Source: Acinetobacter sp. ANC 4204
GTDB lineage: Bacteria > Pseudomonadota > Gammaproteobacteria > Pseudomonadales > Moraxellaceae
Reading direction: 5' to 3'
Assembly (NCBI RefSeq): GCF_002135205.1
Contig: NZ_NEFZ01000001.1
Coordinates: 434,001 to 498,000, forward strand
DNA length: 64,000 nt
The notes under the pieces were generated by a model, which worked only from the letters and a program-made list of their open reading frames with translations, searched no databases and was not told the DNA's origin. Shown piece by piece: positions 33,444 to 43,427 of this stretch. Position 1 is the stretch's first letter. Every line of letters starts with the position of its first letter. The translations under genes and the position numbers were made by a program.

Positions 33444-33784
33444 GATTTTTCCTTTCAAAGTGAAACACAATAAAATGATGGCATTTAACCACAGATAGAC
33501 GGGGCTTGCAGTAAATTCAACGGAAAAATTTCAATGTTGTCTCACCTTTACAGTCAAAAATTCAATCAAGATCAACACTCCAATTTTAACGAACCATAAG
33601 TCACATCCCCTACAGAAAGGTATCAGCCATTTATCTACGCCAAGGCAAATGCATTTATTTTGTGTAAAAATATCGCTAATCTATTGATATACATTTGCAA
33701 ATTAAACAATTCAATAACTGAGTCAACATTCAGCATAACTAGATTATGCGTATAATGTGCAAAACATAGAAAAGAGTCGTGTCC
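33444..33784. other. Divergent intergenic region serC / tolC-like
   Basis: About 340 bp. TATAAT at 33751-33756 is a good -10 for the exporter operon, 29 bases before its start; no clear -35 was found. Nothing else recognised. Confidence 0.45.
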
Positions 33785-35302
33785 ATGCCACAAAGACTAT
33801 CCAACATGCTTAACACACCGACCAACAAATTCTCATTGCGTATATCACTGCCATCAATCTTATCATTCAGCATGTTAGCTTTTAGTTTTGGCACTAACTC
33901 TACTGCTTTTGCAGCGCCCATCAGCTACCAGCAAGCTGAACAAAATGTGTTACAAGATTCTTATAGCACACAAGCCACTCAAGCCTTGCAGCAAGCGTCA
34001 AAACTTGAAGCTGAAGCAGTAAAAGGCTTGGGGTTGCCTCGTGTCGATCTGAACGTACGTGCTTATGCCTTTCATAATGAGCTTGATATACCGCTTGGAG
34101 CACTCAAAAATAATTTAGAACAAACACTGTCTGATGGTGTAGCCACACAAATTGATCAATGGCAAAATTCAAACCCTAATTTAGGCGATTTAAGCGGTCT
34201 ACAACAAGGTATTGATCAGACCATCCATCAAGGCGTAGGACTGATTCCAGACAGTTCACAGGTCACTTTAGAAGATCAAGTCATTCGCCCGAGCATTTCA
34301 GCAATGATGCCACTTTATACAGGTGGATTAACCTCAAGTGCAAAACAAGTCGCCAACATTAAGGCCAAACGTAGCGAACTCAATACAAAACAACAGCAAG
34401 ACCTACAACGCTTTGAATTGATTCAAGCCTATTTCAATGTTCAACTGCAACAGCAACTATTGAGCTCTAGTCAATATAATTTGCTGTCCATGCAAAAACA
34501 TTACAACAATGCACTCAAGCTTGAACAACAAGGTTTTATCAGTAAAGGGCAACGCATGCAGTTTGAAGTGGCAAAAAACAATGCCCAGCGGAGTGAACAA
34601 GCGAGCCAATCCAATTTAAAAGCCAGTTTATTTCAACTGAATAATCTCTTACAAAGCAGCCAAATTACAGAATTAACCACACCATTGTTCATTAACAGTA
34701 CACAAAATCAAGATTTGAATGCACTACTCAAATCGTATACAGATCACTCTGCTTTAGTACAGAAAATGCAAATGGATACGCAACTGGCTCAAGCCAATGT
34801 TAAGGTACAAAATGCCGCCAAAAAACCGCATATTTTTGCCTTCGGTGAATATAGTTTAGATGATAAAAACAACTGGATTATTGGTTTAGCCGCACAGTAC
34901 AATCTGTTCTCAGGCATTGATAAAAATAAAAATGTCCAAGCAGCAGAGTTACAACGCTATGCTTCTGAATTGATGACAGCACGAACCAAGCAAGAAATTG
35001 AAAATGTAATTTATAAATCGTATAGCGAAGCCACCACAGCGCAGCAAAGTGATCAGCTATTGCAGCAAAATATAAAAGCAGCGCAAGAAAATTTACGTAT
35101 ACAAGAACTGTCCTTTAAAGAAGATATGGGTACCGCCACTCAGGTGATTGATGCACAAAACATACTGAGTGCTCTAAAAGCAGAAACTGCACTCAATGCC
35201 TATAAATATGTCATGTCACTGGCAACATTATTACAGAGCCACGGTTCGATTGATCAATTTCAAACCTATCTTCTACAACCCAATACACGATTTATTCGTT
35301 AA
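33785..35302 (+). CDS. TolC-family outer membrane efflux protein
   Basis: 505 residues from the ATG at 33785 (a GTG two codons upstream is also possible). A signal peptide ends near residue 42 (SFGTNSTAFAA). The OEP pattern of two helical repeats is visible: LQQASKLEAEAVKGLGLPRVDLNV and RPSISAMMPLYTGG in the first half, AAKKPHIFAFGEYSL, GLAAQYNLFSGIDKNKNVQAAELQ and FKEDMGTATQVIDAQNILSALKAE in the second. It forms the outer-membrane channel of the tripartite exporter encoded downstream. Confidence 0.9.
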   Translation: MPQRLSNMLNTPTNKFSLRISLPSILSFSMLAFSFGTNSTAFAAPISYQQAEQNVLQDSYSTQATQALQQASKLEAEAVKGLGLPRVDLNVRAYAFHNELDIPLGALKNNLEQTLSDGVATQIDQWQNSNPNLGDLSGLQQGIDQTIHQGVGLIPDSSQVTLEDQVIRPSISAMMPLYTGGLTSSAKQVANIKAKRSELNTKQQQDLQRFELIQAYFNVQLQQQLLSSSQYNLLSMQKHYNNALKLEQQGFISKGQRMQFEVAKNNAQRSEQASQSNLKASLFQLNNLLQSSQITELTTPLFINSTQNQDLNALLKSYTDHSALVQKMQMDTQLAQANVKVQNAAKKPHIFAFGEYSLDDKNNWIIGLAAQYNLFSGIDKNKNVQAAELQRYASELMTARTKQEIENVIYKSYSEATTAQQSDQLLQQNIKAAQENLRIQELSFKEDMGTATQVIDAQNILSALKAETALNAYKYVMSLATLLQSHGSIDQFQTYLLQPNTRFIR

Positions 35303-35323
35303 TTCTTTGATGAGAGCCATTTA

Positions 35324-36475
35324 ATGAATCAAGATCAAAATCAGCCCGATCCACAAAAATCTGAAACAGTAGAAGATCAAATAGCGCCCTCACAAGATGA
35401 GTTAACAACAGAGCAACGAGAAGACCAAGCCCAGACTAAAATAAATCAGGATAATTCATCATCAGATACGACCGACACAAATCAAAAGTCAAAAAGAATT
35501 AAAGTCCTCGGCACAGTAGCACTCATCCTAGTTTTGGGCGTAATTGCTTTTGGTCTTTGGAAAGCCTATCAACAACCTAAAACTGTTGATATTCAAGGCC
35601 GTGTTGAAGCTGAAACGCTTCATATAAGCACCAAAGTACCAAGCCGAATCGAAGAAATTTATGTGCATGATGGACAAAAAGTCACTAAAAACCAAGAACT
35701 CGTTCGACTGTACAGCCCAGAAGTTGATGCAAAAAAACAACAAGCTCTTGCCAGTTTACAAGCCGCTTTAGCACTACAATCCACCGCTGACCGTGGTTCT
35801 CAGGAAGAAAATATTGCCAGTTTGTATGCCAACTGGCAAGCGCTCAAAGCACAGCAAAACTTAGCGCAAACCACCTATCAACGTGGGGCTAACTTATACC
35901 AACAAGGTGTTATTTCACGCCAACGTCGTGATGAAATGCATGCTGCTGCTCAGTCTGCGACTCAAATGACAGAAGCGGCATATCAACAATATGAACGTGC
36001 ACAGCGTGGCAGTACACCACAACAGAAAAGCTCAGCCGATGCACAAGTTCAAATTGCAAAAGCAGCAGTTGCAGAAGCGAATGCGCTTGAAGCCGAAACC
36101 AAACTACTCTCGCCAATTAATGGCACCGTATCTAAAACTTATGGTAAGCCCTCCGAGCTAGTAGCAATGGGTGTGCCGATTGTGAGTATTATTCAAGATC
36201 GCGAGCTTTGGGTGTCACTCAACGTTCGTGAAGACCAATATGCCAACATTTACCAAGCAAAACAAATTCAAGGCTTTATTCCAGCCTTAAACCTAAACGC
36301 CAACTTTGATATTAAAAGTATTGATGCCGAAGGTGAATTTGCAACCATTAAAACCACCCGTCAAACAGGGGGCTACGACATTCGCAGTTTTAAACTTCAT
36401 TTAACCCCTGCCCAAGACATTCCTGACTTAAAAGTCGGCATGAGTGTGCTGTTTAAAGTCAAAGAGAGCAAATAA
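35324..36475 (+). CDS. HlyD-family periplasmic adaptor (membrane fusion) protein
   Basis: 383 residues. A long, very polar N-terminal cytoplasmic tail (about 1-60, rich in Gln, Asp, Glu) precedes one transmembrane helix (about 63-84, VLGTVALILVLGVIAFGLW). Then come the lipoyl half (VKVPSRIEEIYVHDGQKVTKNQELVRLYSPEVDAKKQQAL in part), a coiled-coil hairpin (about 130-245), and LSPINGTVSKTYGKPSELVAMGVPIVSI. It links the inner-membrane permeases to the TolC-like channel. The long acidic tail is unusual. Confidence 0.9.
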   Translation: MNQDQNQPDPQKSETVEDQIAPSQDELTTEQREDQAQTKINQDNSSSDTTDTNQKSKRIKVLGTVALILVLGVIAFGLWKAYQQPKTVDIQGRVEAETLHISTKVPSRIEEIYVHDGQKVTKNQELVRLYSPEVDAKKQQALASLQAALALQSTADRGSQEENIASLYANWQALKAQQNLAQTTYQRGANLYQQGVISRQRRDEMHAAAQSATQMTEAAYQQYERAQRGSTPQQKSSADAQVQIAKAAVAEANALEAETKLLSPINGTVSKTYGKPSELVAMGVPIVSIIQDRELWVSLNVREDQYANIYQAKQIQGFIPALNLNANFDIKSIDAEGEFATIKTTRQTGGYDIRSFKLHLTPAQDIPDLKVGMSVLFKVKESK

Positions 36476-37605
36476 TGCTAATTGGGCTACTGCGGGAACT
36501 GAATTATTTACTTAAACATAAGTGGGATTTATGTTTAGTTACGCTTGCCCCACTGTTTATTATCGTGTTGTTTTCCAGCATGTTTGCCCAAGGCAAGCCT
36601 GAACATTTGCCTATTGCAATTATTGACCAAGACCAAAGTGAGCTAAGCCAAAATATACAACGCTACTTAAGACTCAACCATACTTTAGATGTAGTCATCA
36701 TCAGCGATCAAAACACAGAAGTCGAAAAGTTACTGAACCAAACCAAAATTTGGGGCTATGTCAGTATCCCCAATGGTGCCGAACAACGTTTTGTGCAAGC
36801 TAAAGATGCTGAAATCAGCATTGCCTATAACCAAAGTTACTTTAGTGTGGGTAACACCATTTCATCAGCCATGTTAGTCAGCACAGTTGAAGCCATGGCA
36901 GACTATGCTGGTGAAAGTTATTTAGAAAATATCACTCCTTACTTAGATATACCGACACCCCACGTTAAAGTCTCGACCTTATATAACCCAAACTTGAGTT
37001 ATGAGTTCTATTTAGAACCTTTTATGATTCCTGCGATTTTGCATTTACTGCTCTGTTGCTGTGTCGCATTCTCAGTTGGTCAGGAATTTAAGTTCCAGAC
37101 AGCACAAAATTGGCTAAACAAACAATCGGCTTTTACAGCTATTCTCTCTAAAAACCTGACCTATGTACTCATTTTTAGTCTTTGGACATGGGCTTGGATG
37201 TTTTGGTTAATCGAAATTCGTGGTTGGTTTGTTGCAGGTCAACTTTGGTTGATCATGCTGGCACAGCTTTTATTTTATAGTGCCTATGCCTTAATCAGTA
37301 GCAGCATTGTTTTAGCCACCAATAATTTATCTAAAACCTTTGGTTTAATTGCGGTCTATGGAGGCTCATCACTCAGTTTTGCAGGAGTGACCCTCCCCTT
37401 AAATAACGCGCCACTGTTTACCAAATTCTGGGCCAATATTATCCCTTATACACCCTATGCCAAACTACAAACCGAACAATGGGTCATTGGTAGCCCAATC
37501 AGCTCATCGCTGTTGCCTTTATTCATTCTGATCCTTTATGTGGTCTTTTACGCTGTGACCTCTGTCCTACTGCTCAAAAAACGGATCAAAGGAGTAGCGT
37601 CATGA
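36475..37605 (+). CDS. ABC-2 type permease, first subunit
   Basis: 376 residues. One N-terminal helix (about 18-38, LCLVTLAPLFIIVLFSSMF), a large periplasmic domain (about 40-180, starting PEHLPIAIIDQDQSELSQNI), and five C-terminal helices (from about 185). This is the YhhJ/YbhR-like ABC2_membrane_3 layout. It shares one base with the HlyD gene and overlaps the second permease by four. No ATPase gene is present beside it. Confidence 0.87.
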   Translation: MLIGLLRELNYLLKHKWDLCLVTLAPLFIIVLFSSMFAQGKPEHLPIAIIDQDQSELSQNIQRYLRLNHTLDVVIISDQNTEVEKLLNQTKIWGYVSIPNGAEQRFVQAKDAEISIAYNQSYFSVGNTISSAMLVSTVEAMADYAGESYLENITPYLDIPTPHVKVSTLYNPNLSYEFYLEPFMIPAILHLLLCCCVAFSVGQEFKFQTAQNWLNKQSAFTAILSKNLTYVLIFSLWTWAWMFWLIEIRGWFVAGQLWLIMLAQLLFYSAYALISSSIVLATNNLSKTFGLIAVYGGSSLSFAGVTLPLNNAPLFTKFWANIIPYTPYAKLQTEQWVIGSPISSSLLPLFILILYVVFYAVTSVLLLKKRIKGVAS

Positions 37606-38690
37606 AGTTATTTTTGCACTATTACCTCAAGACATTTAAAGACATCATTGCCAATCAGTCGATTCTAACCACACTCATCCTCTCGGTGATTTTTTATAGT
37701 GTTTTCTATCCAACTGCCTACAAAGCACAACAAGCAGAAGCTTTGCCCATTATAATTGTGGATGAAGAGCAAAGTATTGTGACGAATAACATTATTCAAC
37801 AGGTTTCGCTCAGTCCAAATGTTGAAGTTAAAGCTGTCACAGGCAATTTCCTTGAAGCTGAGAACATGATTAAACAGCAGCAAGCCGATGGCATTTTGCT
37901 TTTACCTGAGAATCTTTCCAATAGTCTTCAGCATGGAGAAGTCGGTGGAATTGGACTATATCTCAGTGCAGCAAATTTTTTAAAAACCAAGCAAATTGGA
38001 TTAGGGCTCGCGACCTCAATTGAAAATGCTGTACGCGAGCATGTGGAAAAATTTGGTAATATCGCACACTTCTCACCCGCTATTTCTATTCATCAAACAC
38101 CACTGTTTAACACCATGTCGGGCTACGGCAGCTATATTTTCCCAGCCATAGCCCCGTTGATTATTCATCAAACCATCGTGCTTGGTTTAGGCATGTTATT
38201 GGCTGGATATCGCGAACAAAAATGGCGACCAACGACAACTGAGTTTTTTGCTATTTTTTCAGCCATTTTGACCATTGGTATGCTCGGTTGTTTATATCTA
38301 TTCGGTTTTGTTTACTGGATCAATGACTACCCACATGGAGGGAATTTTAGCGGCATGCTACTGGCTGTACCGATTTTTATAGGCTGTATCGTGGCTTTAG
38401 GCATGTTGATTTCAACATTTTTCGATATGCCTGAGCGTGCAGGACATGTCATTGTATTTACGTCTATTCCGCTATTTCTACTCTCAGGTACAGCATGGCC
38501 ACATGCTGCAATGCCAACATGGATACAATATTTAGGTCACATTTTACCTTCCACCCAAGGGATTCAAATGTTTATCCAACTCAACCAAATGGGTGTACCA
38601 ACTGCTCTTGTTCTCCCCAAACTCCTATACCTATTTGTGTTTGGTCTGGTATGTTCAGGTCTTGCCTATTGGCGTCTAAGACACCGCTAA
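37602..38690 (+). CDS. ABC-2 type permease, second subunit
   Basis: 362 residues with the same layout as its upstream neighbour: a first helix near 20-38, PIIIVDEEQSIVTNNIIQQVSLSPN at the start of the periplasmic domain, and five helices from about residue 180. The two would form a heterodimer. The operon ends here without an ATP-binding subunit, so the pair either borrows one encoded elsewhere or uses another energy source. Confidence 0.87.
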   Translation: MKLFLHYYLKTFKDIIANQSILTTLILSVIFYSVFYPTAYKAQQAEALPIIIVDEEQSIVTNNIIQQVSLSPNVEVKAVTGNFLEAENMIKQQQADGILLLPENLSNSLQHGEVGGIGLYLSAANFLKTKQIGLGLATSIENAVREHVEKFGNIAHFSPAISIHQTPLFNTMSGYGSYIFPAIAPLIIHQTIVLGLGMLLAGYREQKWRPTTTEFFAIFSAILTIGMLGCLYLFGFVYWINDYPHGGNFSGMLLAVPIFIGCIVALGMLISTFFDMPERAGHVIVFTSIPLFLLSGTAWPHAAMPTWIQYLGHILPSTQGIQMFIQLNQMGVPTALVLPKLLYLFVFGLVCSGLAYWRLRHR

Positions 38691-38723
38691 ACACCGATGC
38701 CTCAAATACTCTAGTCTCAGTTG

Positions 38724-39167
38724 TTAATCCGTTGAAGCCCCATAAAGTTTCACGTCAAAACTACGAATTTTTGTACTTCCGCCTGCTTTGTCAAAACCAA
38801 CATCATACTGAACTAGGTTTTTATTGCTATAAGCATATTCATACGTTACAGCATATAAGCTCGGTTTTGCTGTGGATTTTTCAATGTGTTTCGATACAAT
38901 TTTTTGAGTCGTAATAGCTTGTTTAGGAATGGTTTTTGCGAACTTACGCATGTCTTTTTCATGAGTTTTAAATTCACGCTGTAACTCTGGCTCAAAATAA
39001 GTATAGAGCTGTGGAAAATCACCTCGAGTAAAAGCTTGATAGGCGTCTTGAGCCACTTTTTCCTGTACAGGACTCGGATTTGGAATTGAGTCTAATGCTT
39101 TTTGTCCCAATTTATCACAAGCTGTTAAAGCCAATGCACAGCCTAGTATCAATAATTTTAGCTTCAT
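38724..39167 (-). CDS. Putative lipoprotein, function unknown
   Basis: 147 residues from the ATG at 39167. The signal MKLKLLILGCALALTAC has a lipobox LTAC with Cys17, so it should be lipidated. The mature part (EKVAQDAYQAFTRGDFPQLYTYFEPELQREFKTHEKDMRKFAKTIP in part) suggests a small NTF2-like or DUF4019-like fold. It follows gyrA by 73 bp on the same strand. No family could be assigned with confidence. Confidence 0.78.
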   Translation of the reverse strand: MKLKLLILGCALALTACDKLGQKALDSIPNPSPVQEKVAQDAYQAFTRGDFPQLYTYFEPELQREFKTHEKDMRKFAKTIPKQAITTQKIVSKHIEKSTAKPSLYAVTYEYAYSNKNLVQYDVGFDKAGGSTKIRSFDVKLYGASTD

Positions 39168-39239
39168 AATCTTTCCCAACAATCGCTGTATTGTTTGTAT
39201 AAAAAAGGACGCCGAAGCGCCCTTTTCATTTTCATTCAC

Positions 39240-42212
39240 TTATTCTTCATTTGGTGTATTCAAATCACTTGAATTCTCAGGTACTTCTAGATTTGTGTCA
39301 TCAGCCACCATTTCTTCAACAGTATCTAAGGACTCGTCTAAAATTTCCTCTTCATCTTCAACTGCTTCAATCGCCTCAACACCTACCAGGGTTTCATTTT
39401 CACCTAAACGAATGAGACGAACACCTTGAGCGTTACGACCGGTCTGCGCAACTTCAGAAGCACGGGTACGTACTAAAGTGCCACCATCAGAAATCAGCAT
39501 CAATTCTTTGGTTTCATCAATCGCTACTGCACCCACAAGCTCGCCATTACGCTCAGAGGTCTTAATGGCGATTACGCCCTTACCACCACGTTTCTTGGTT
39601 GGGAAATCATCTACTGGTGTACGTTTACCATAGCCATTGGCAGAAGCACATAAAACTTCTCCAGTTTCAGGCACAACCACTAATGAAACAATACGACTAA
39701 TAAAGTTTGCATCTGAATCATCTTCTTCCGAATCAGACTCTTCCACTTCATCCGCTTGAGCAGAACCAATGGTCACTCGCATACCACGGACACCTTTAGC
39801 AGAACGCCCCATTGCACGAACATCAGTTTCAGCAAAACGGATAGCTTTACCTTCGTTCGAGAACAACATGATTTGTTGCTCGCCATCGGTAATAGCTACA
39901 CCAATTAAAGTATCTTCTTCATTGAGCTCTATTGCGCGTAAACCATTTGAACGAACATTACTAAACTGTTCAAGTTCAACACGTTTTACTGTACCAGATG
40001 CCGTTGCCATAAATACAAAGAAATTCTTACGCATTTTCTCTGCTAGATCAGCAAATTCCACCAACGTTTCATTGTCCAAATCCGATGTTGAAAGCTCAAC
40101 ACCTAACTCTTTCAATTGCTTACGCAGTGCATCAGATAGTTCATCCGCATCTTCTGCCAATTCATCAAATGACGCTTTCAGTGCTTCATAGTGCGCTTCA
40201 AAAACACTGTTTTCACGTAATGTCGCCACATTGCTACGAACAAAGTTTTTAAAGTCAGCTAAGCGCTCTTTAAATTTCTTCGGTGCATCAATCACAGGAA
40301 GAATCGCTGTAATCGTTTCATCTGCATCCAATGGAAGTAAGTTCACCATTGGGCGACCTTTTGAACCACGTGACGCTTGTGGCACCTCAAACACTTTCAG
40401 ACGGTAAACTTTACCTACATCGGTGAAACACAGCACAGTTGCGTGGTTCGATGTCACAATCAGGTGTTGAATGTAATCATCTTCTTTCATTGATGTCGCA
40501 GACTTACCACGACCACCACGACGCTGCGCAGCATAATCTGACAGCGGTTGAGTTTTTGCATAACCTGTTTTAGAAACAGTCAATACGACTTGTTCCTCAG
40601 GGATTAAATCTTCACGAGAGAAGTCAATACGCGACTCAACAATTGCGGTACGACGCGCATCGCCATATTGTTGCAAAATTAAAGCTAACTCTTCTTTAAT
40701 CACGCCCATCAATAAATTAAAGTCATTGAGAATCGCTGTAAGTTCAGTAATCTGACCTAAAATTTCAGTATATTCAGCTTGTAACTTGTCTTGTTCCAAA
40801 CCAGTTAAACGGTGTAAACGAAGTTCAAGAATCGCACCCACTTGTGCAGGTGACAAACGATAAATCTGGCCGTCCAAACCAAACGGACGACTTGGATCCT
40901 CACCTTCAATTTCATCTGGACGTACAGAAACTGAACCTGCTTTTTCAAGCAATGCAATTACATTGCCTGCTGCCCATTCACCTGCTTGCAAACGCTCACG
41001 TGCTTCAGATGGATTTGCTGATGTCTTGATAGTTTCGATGATTGCATCAATATTTGCAAGTGCAACAGTCAAACCTTCTAAGATATGACCACGTTCACGT
41101 GCTTTGCGTAACTCATACATCGTACGACGTGTCACCACTTCTTGGCGGTGACGAATAAATGCCGCAACAATGTCTTTCAAATTCATTAACTTTGGCTGAC
41201 CATTATCTAGGCAGACCATGTTAATGCTGAATGAGTTTTCAAGCTGTGTATTTTGGAACAGATTATTCACCACAACCTCAGCGTTTTCACCACGCTTCAA
41301 GTCAATGGCAATACGCATACCCTCTTTATCAGATTCGTCACGTAGCTCTGAAATACCTTCAAGTTTTTTCTCTTTTACCAGTTCAGCAATACGCTCAATG
41401 GTTTTCGCTTTGTTGACTTGATACGGAATCTCGGTAAACACGATCGTGGTACGACCTGTTTTTGGGTCTTCCTCAAAATGGTATTTACCACGAATGTGCA
41501 AACGACCTTTACCCGTACGGTAAGCATCTACAATACCCGCTTTACCGTAAATAATGCCACCTGTAGGAAAATCTGGGCCCGAAATATATTCCATCAACCC
41601 TTCGATTGAAATATTTGGGTTTTCAGCATAAGCCAAACAAGCGTTCACCACTTCAGTCATGTTGTGTGGCGCCATATTGGTCGCCATACCCACAGCAATA
41701 CCTGTCGTCCCATTAATCAATAAATTTGGAATACGCGTCGGCATGACTTGAGGAATACGCTCAGAACCGTCGTAGTTGTCTTCCCAATCCACCGTATCTT
41801 TTTCAAGATCGGCCAAGATTTCATGAGTCAACTTCCGCATACGCACTTCGGTATAACGCATCGCAGCTGCGCTATCACCATCGACCGAACCAAAGTTCCC
41901 CTGACCATCAACTAATTGATAACGCAAGCTAAAGTCTTGAGCCATACGAACGATGGTTTCATACACAGCAGAATCACCATGCGGGTGATATTTACCGATT
42001 ACATCACCAACCACACGGGCAGACTTTTTATAAGCTTTGTTGTAGTCATTGCCCAATTCGTGCATTGCATAAAGCACACGACGATGAACAGGCTTTAGAC
42101 CATCTCGAACATCGGGCAAAGCACGAGAAACAATCACGCTCATTGCATAGTCAAGATACGAGTTCTTGAGTTCATCCTCAATCGCAATCGGTCTGATTTC
42201 CGATACGCTCAT
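39240..42212 (-). CDS. gyrA: DNA gyrase subunit A, long form
   Basis: 990 residues; E. coli GyrA has 875. The catalytic Tyr120 ([11 protein letters not shown]) and GyrA box QRRGGRGK are intact. The quinolone region has Ser81 and Glu85 ([14 protein letters not shown]), the susceptible type. Two additions lie in the C-terminal beta-pinwheel: about 87 residues of mostly charged helix at about 641-727 (from [10 protein letters not shown] to LAEKMRK), and an acidic stretch ([13 protein letters not shown]). The C-terminal tail is also acidic. It introduces negative supercoils with GyrB. Confidence 0.97.
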   Translation of the reverse strand: MSVSEIRPIAIEDELKNSYLDYAMSVIVSRALPDVRDGLKPVHRRVLYAMHELGNDYNKAYKKSARVVGDVIGKYHPHGDSAVYETIVRMAQDFSLRYQLVDGQGNFGSVDGDSAAAMRYTEVRMRKLTHEILADLEKDTVDWEDNYDGSERIPQVMPTRIPNLLINGTTGIAVGMATNMAPHNMTEVVNACLAYAENPNISIEGLMEYISGPDFPTGGIIYGKAGIVDAYRTGKGRLHIRGKYHFEEDPKTGRTTIVFTEIPYQVNKAKTIERIAELVKEKKLEGISELRDESDKEGMRIAIDLKRGENAEVVVNNLFQNTQLENSFSINMVCLDNGQPKLMNLKDIVAAFIRHRQEVVTRRTMYELRKARERGHILEGLTVALANIDAIIETIKTSANPSEARERLQAGEWAAGNVIALLEKAGSVSVRPDEIEGEDPSRPFGLDGQIYRLSPAQVGAILELRLHRLTGLEQDKLQAEYTEILGQITELTAILNDFNLLMGVIKEELALILQQYGDARRTAIVESRIDFSREDLIPEEQVVLTVSKTGYAKTQPLSDYAAQRRGGRGKSATSMKEDDYIQHLIVTSNHATVLCFTDVGKVYRLKVFEVPQASRGSKGRPMVNLLPLDADETITAILPVIDAPKKFKERLADFKNFVRSNVATLRENSVFEAHYEALKASFDELAEDADELSDALRKQLKELGVELSTSDLDNETLVEFADLAEKMRKNFFVFMATASGTVKRVELEQFSNVRSNGLRAIELNEEDTLIGVAITDGEQQIMLFSNEGKAIRFAETDVRAMGRSAKGVRGMRVTIGSAQADEVEESDSEEDDSDANFISRIVSLVVVPETGEVLCASANGYGKRTPVDDFPTKKRGGKGVIAIKTSERNGELVGAVAIDETKELMLISDGGTLVRTRASEVAQTGRNAQGVRLIRLGENETLVGVEAIEAVEDEEEILDESLDTVEEMVADDTNLEVPENSSDLNTPNEE

Positions 42213-42465
42213 GCATACTCCTTATTCTACAAACGTAAAGCCGCTTGCATTTATATGTCGTAAAACTTGCAAAATTATTAATTCAAAAGACTGAACTAAA
42301 AACTAAAATATAGCCGTAAATTATAGCATAAATACTCTGATTTTTGTGTCGCTTAGTCGTCGTTAATCTCGTTAATTTTCTTTAATTTAGGGGTTATTTT
42401 TTACACATGTATAGGATCTCATTTTCACGCTTACCACTATTGTCTTTTGGCATCATATAAAAAGT
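42213..42465. other. Upstream region of gyrA
   Basis: AT-rich stretch holding the gyrA promoter region. No gene recognised; no convincing -35/-10 pair could be fixed. Confidence 0.35.
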
Positions 42466-42494
42466 AAAAAAGCCCTCATTTTTGAGGGCTTTAG
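42466..42494 (-). terminator. Terminator after the 222-residue membrane protein gene
   Basis: AAAGCCCTCA-AAAA-TGAGGGCTTT stem on the minus strand followed by T-rich sequence. Confidence 0.85.
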
Positions 42495-42517
42495 ATCATA
42501 CATGTTGATAAAAGCTA

Positions 42518-43186
42518 TTATTTTAATACTTGCTTATCTTGCTGCATAATATTGAAAGCCATCATAAATAGACCAATAATCAAAGGAAACTCATACAGCT
42601 CCTCCATGAGGTCTTTATAGGCAACATAATGTAAAAAGATCCCACCATAAATACGACTATGCTCAATCCCATCTGAAATAATTAGCCCCATTAGAGTCAT
42701 TAACATAGCCCATGCTGGAATGGCCACATGCTTCATTTTAAACGCAATCTCTTTTCGTAACGGCTTTGCAAACAACATAAACACAACAGAGCCGATTAGA
42801 ATAATCGAGATACCTCGAAAATACATTTTAGGCACATCTGGAAAGTAATCACGCCCCCAACTAATACTACGACCGAATAAAAGTAACCACCACAGCACAG
42901 ACCATAGCCAAAAGTATTTTTTAGTCTCAGGCAGTTTCATCGGTTGCATATAGAAATAACTAATTGCTGCAAACGTCAACAAGAGTATGGCCTGAATATT
43001 TTCTACAGCACGAACAACGGCACCACCAATGAGTGGAAACTGAAAGTCTGCGAGAAAGGGAAAAAGTAAACACAAAAGAGTGATGATCAGAACAGACCAA
43101 GACACCCGAGTATCAATGAGCAAAACAGTGACCCCCAACTTAACAAAAGAGTTTTTGTATAAGTTAAGCTTAAAAATAGATGGCAA
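42518..43186 (-). CDS. Polytopic membrane protein, function unknown
   Basis: 222 residues with about six hydrophobic segments (near 28-50, 62-80, 88-105, 123-142, 153-172 and 195-215). No recognisable family. The start is uncertain: no ATG lies in the first stretch. TTG at 43186 and a TTG about 21 codons in, preceded by GGGGG, are candidates, so the first 20 residues may be wrong. Flanked by gyrA and etfA but with its own terminator. Confidence 0.72.
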   Translation of the reverse strand: MPSIFKLNLYKNSFVKLGVTVLLIDTRVSWSVLIITLLCLLFPFLADFQFPLIGGAVVRAVENIQAILLLTFAAISYFYMQPMKLPETKKYFWLWSVLWWLLLFGRSISWGRDYFPDVPKMYFRGISIILIGSVVFMLFAKPLRKEIAFKMKHVAIPAWAMLMTLMGLIISDGIEHSRIYGGIFLHYVAYKDLMEELYEFPLIIGLFMMAFNIMQQDKQVLK

Positions 43187-43351
43187 ATAATATCACAAAT
43201 ACAAAAATGAGCTAACACACCAATCTTAAAGAATTCTTAATTTTGATCACATTTTACAAAATACAATGGTTTAAAACGACAAACTTAAATGAGGGACATC
43301 AGGTCTTTTCACCTGAAAAATACAACTCAATCCATAAAATGACAAATAGAA

Positions 43352-43410
43352 AATGCCCCTGTGAATGCAGTTAAATTTTAGTTTAACTGCCTACACAGGG
43401 GCACTTTTTT
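43352..43410 (-). terminator. Terminator after etfA (nested long hairpin)
   Basis: GCCCCTGTG (43355-43363) pairs with CACAGGGGC (43394-43402), and inside it GCAGTTAAA pairs with TTTAACTGC. T-runs flank it on both strands. Confidence 0.8.
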
Positions 43411-43427
43411 GAAACGGTTATTCGTGA

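Noticed and set aside
39769-40191. 140-codon plus-strand ORF inside gyrA
   Set aside because: Antisense shadow of a well-supported long gene, Ser-rich as expected from reversed acidic codons.
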